From Spirochaetales bacterium (GTDB lineage Bacteria; Spirochaetota; Spirochaetia; SZUA-6; DRHE01): a DNA stretch of 7,466 bases. Shown one piece after another: positions 6,383-7,466 of the stretch. A model generated the notes under the pieces. The model saw nothing but the letters and a program-made list of their open reading frames with translations. It ran no database searches and was not told the origin of the DNA. The stretch's first letter is position 1. Every line of letters starts with the position of its first letter. The DNA lies in contig JAFGFV010000406.1 in NCBI GenBank assembly GCA_016930895.1, forward strand, positions 1 through 7,466, in the 5' to 3' direction. Position numbers and translations under genes: made by a program.

Positions 6383-6398
6383 TGTCAAAAAATTGACA
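6383..6398. promoter_or_regulatory. Inverted repeat, probable BlaI-type operator
   Basis: TGTCAA-N4-TTGACA is a perfect dyad with 6-base arms around an A-tract, lying 9 bases upstream of the -35 box of the repressor gene. BlaI/MecI proteins bind such dyads as dimers and often control their own gene. The site is also within the region shared with the divergent M1 peptidase gene. An 8-base palindrome CAATATTG (6397-6404) overlaps its right edge. Confidence 0.5.
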
Positions 6399-6407
6399 AT
6401 ATTGCCC

Positions 6408-6437
6408 TTGACAGCAGGCCCTCCTTTCTGTTAAAAT
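6408..6437 (+). promoter_or_regulatory. Promoter of the BlaI-type repressor operon
   Basis: TTGACA (6408-6413), a perfect -35 box, and TAAAAT (6432-6437), a strong -10 box, are separated by 18 bases. The predicted start of transcription, about 6444-6445, lies two or three bases before the ATG at 6447. Confidence 0.7.
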
Positions 6438-6446
6438 ATTGGCAAG

Positions 6447-6845
6447 ATGAAAGGCAGCCGCGTGAAGCGCATTTCGGAGGGGCTGAGCCGGCGGCAGCGG
6501 CAGATCATGGAGGCGCTCTACACTCTGGAACGGGCCAGCGTGGAGGACGTGCGCCGGGGGATCCCGGACCCGCCGAGCTACTCCGCGGTTCGCACCACCA
6601 TGAACATCCTGGTGGAGCGGGGCCTGCTGGCCACAGCCCGCAGCGGGCGCCGGTACTGCTACTCTCCCACTATCCCCCGCCGCCAGGCCCGGCAGTCGGC
6701 GATCGAACACCTTCTGCGCACCTACTTCGGCAACTCCGTCGAGCAGGCGGTCGCGGCCCTGATCGGGGCTGACCGGGGACCCCTCTCGGAAGACGAGTAT
6801 CAAGCTCTCCTCGCGCTGATCGAAAAAGCGAGGAAGGGGGAATAG
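6447..6845 (+). CDS. BlaI/MecI/CopY-family winged-helix repressor
   Basis: A 132-residue DNA-binding repressor. Residues 12-75 form the winged helix: LSRRQRQIMEALYTLERASVEDV for the first helices, then PDPPSYSAVRTTMNILVERGL (the recognition helix segment, highly typical of the family) and the wing RSGRRYCYSPT. Residues 80-128 are the dimerisation helices, with RTYFGNSVEQAVAALI in the usual place. In known systems (BlaI/BlaR1, MecI/MecR1) the repressor binds dyad operators as a dimer and is removed when its M56 partner is activated. That partner follows after 4 bases here. The ATG at 6447 has no Shine-Dalgarno site and sits almost at the predicted transcription start, so translation may be leaderless. 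An internal GTG (6462) is possible but also lacks a good site. The targets and signal are not known; a beta-lactamase is not seen in the window. Confidence 0.92.
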   Translation: MKGSRVKRISEGLSRRQRQIMEALYTLERASVEDVRRGIPDPPSYSAVRTTMNILVERGLLATARSGRRYCYSPTIPRRQARQSAIEHLLRTYFGNSVEQAVAALIGADRGPLSEDEYQALLALIEKARKGE

Positions 6846-6849
6846 AGCC

Positions 6850-7466
6850 ATGGTCGGCCAGCTGACGGCGGTGTTCGAGCACAGCCTGCTTCTGCAGGCC
6901 TTCTGGGGGTTCCTGGTGGTGAACAGCGTCAAAGGGGCGGCGTTGTTCCTGCTCGTCTGGACCGCCCTGAAGATCTTCCGGGGGCTGCCCAGCGAGCTCC
7001 GGCACCTGGTATGGCTCCTGGTGATCGTCAGCTCCGCGGTCTTCCCGGCGGTCTGGCTGCTTGCCCCGGAGCTGCGGCTCGCCGTGCCCATGGCGGCTGG
7101 ACGCCCGGGGCTGGGAGGCCCCGCGGCCCCCCTGGCGGCGATGGTCCCCTTGAGCTCCCGCGCCCAGTTCCTGGAGATCATGGTCGTTCCCGGCATCCAG
7201 AGCGTCATTGCCGAGCACCACATCGTGCTCCTGCAACGCTCCTTGCCCTACCTGCTGGGAGGCGTGTGGGCCTGCGGCGCCGTGCTCCTCCTGCAGCGCC
7301 TCGTGGTCGGGCGCGTCGCGGCCTCGCTGCTGCTCAGGCGGGCCCACCCCGCGCCCGTCGCTCCCGGTTTCCTGGAGGAGCTGAAATGGGAGCTCGGAAT
7401 CCGGGGCCGGATCACGATCGCGGTATCGCGGGAGTGCGGCATTCCGTTCACCTTCGGGCTCCTCCA
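6850..7466 (+). CDS. M56 (BlaR1/MecR1-type) membrane metalloprotease, N-terminal part, cut by window edge
   Basis: The first 205 residues of a BlaR1/MecR1-type integral membrane protein. Hydrophobic segments lie at about 20-41, 51-72 and 133-153. RHLVWLLVIV in the second and the arginine-rich RRAHPAP stretch after the third are typical of M56 proteins. The end, SRECGIPFTFGLL, is the conserved segment that precedes the peptidase core; the HEXXH zinc site should follow just beyond the window. It would act in the cytoplasmic membrane, sensing an envelope signal and leading to loss of the neighbouring repressor. The ATG at 6850 follows the repressor stop by 4 bases, with a G-rich GGAAGGGGG stretch upstream as ribosome site. 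Whether a penicillin-binding sensor domain is attached cannot be seen. Confidence 0.85.
   Translation, partial: MVGQLTAVFEHSLLLQAFWGFLVVNSVKGAALFLLVWTALKIFRGLPSELRHLVWLLVIVSSAVFPAVWLLAPELRLAVPMAAGRPGLGGPAAPLAAMVPLSSRAQFLEIMVVPGIQSVIAEHHIVLLQRSLPYLLGGVWACGAVLLLQRLVVGRVAASLLLRRAHPAPVAPGFLEELKWELGIRGRITIAVSRECGIPFTFGLL

Noticed and set aside
4848..6434. Open frame of 528 codons on the plus strand across the M1 peptidase gene
   Set aside because: It is antisense to a complete metallopeptidase; composition (Gln, Gly, Arg, Pro rich) is typical of a shadow frame.
6312..6434. Forty-codon frame upstream of the repressor gene
   Set aside because: It runs through the repressor promoter and operator-like dyad; no conserved feature supports it.
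6237..7223. N-terminal extension of the M1 peptidase frame
   Set aside because: It lies antisense to the repressor and M56 genes, and a start with AAAGGAGG is at 6236.

Overview
The window is a gene-dense, very GC-rich stretch of bacterial chromosome carrying seven protein genes, two of which run off the window edges. No rRNA, tRNA, CRISPR array or insertion sequence was seen. Strong Shine-Dalgarno sequences, sigma-70-like promoters (TTGAC-type -35 boxes) and a BlaI/M56 pair show a bacterium. The sequence alone does not place it further. Cytidylate-kinase-like proteins with long names and BlaI/M56 pairs are both common in deep GC-rich lineages (Desulfobacterota/Myxococcota-like groups, Acidobacteriota, GC-rich Bacillota), so the lineage is left open.

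Layout, left to right. (1) 1-751, minus: the N-terminal third of a heavy-metal P1B-type ATPase (copA type) with one GMTCASC metal-binding domain. It has its own promoter, which carries an inverted repeat. (2) 909-1739, plus: a cytidylate-kinase-like P-loop domain fused to a C-terminal BON domain. (3) 1786-2478, plus: a small PlsC-type acyltransferase, probably co-transcribed with (2). (4) 2494-3279, minus: a secreted or periplasmic TPR protein, convergent with (3). (5) 3398-4696, plus: a second PlsC-type acyltransferase with a four-cysteine zinc ribbon and a GRAM/PH-like C-terminal domain. It diverges from (4) and has a clear promoter. (6) 4701-6236, minus: a compact, exported M1-type zinc metallopeptidase, convergent with (5) with only four bases between the stop codons. 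(7) 6447-6845, plus: a BlaI/MecI/CopY-type winged-helix repressor, apparently read from a nearly leaderless mRNA. (8) 6850 to the window end, plus: the N-terminal membrane part of an M56 (BlaR1/MecR1-type) protein.

How they may work together. The BlaI/M56 pair is a classical signal-transduction module in which a membrane metalloprotease senses an envelope signal and inactivates the repressor. An inverted repeat (TGTCAA-N4-TTGACA) lies in the divergent region it shares with the M1 peptidase gene, so control of both sides is possible. The middle block (two acyltransferases, a secreted TPR protein, a BON-domain kinase) suggests envelope or lipid work, but no pathway can be proven from the sequence. 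Intergenic stretches are all shorter than 300 bases. The most unusual features are the two domain fusions (kinase-BON and acyltransferase-zinc ribbon-GRAM) and the operator-like repeats at the copA and blaI-like promoters.
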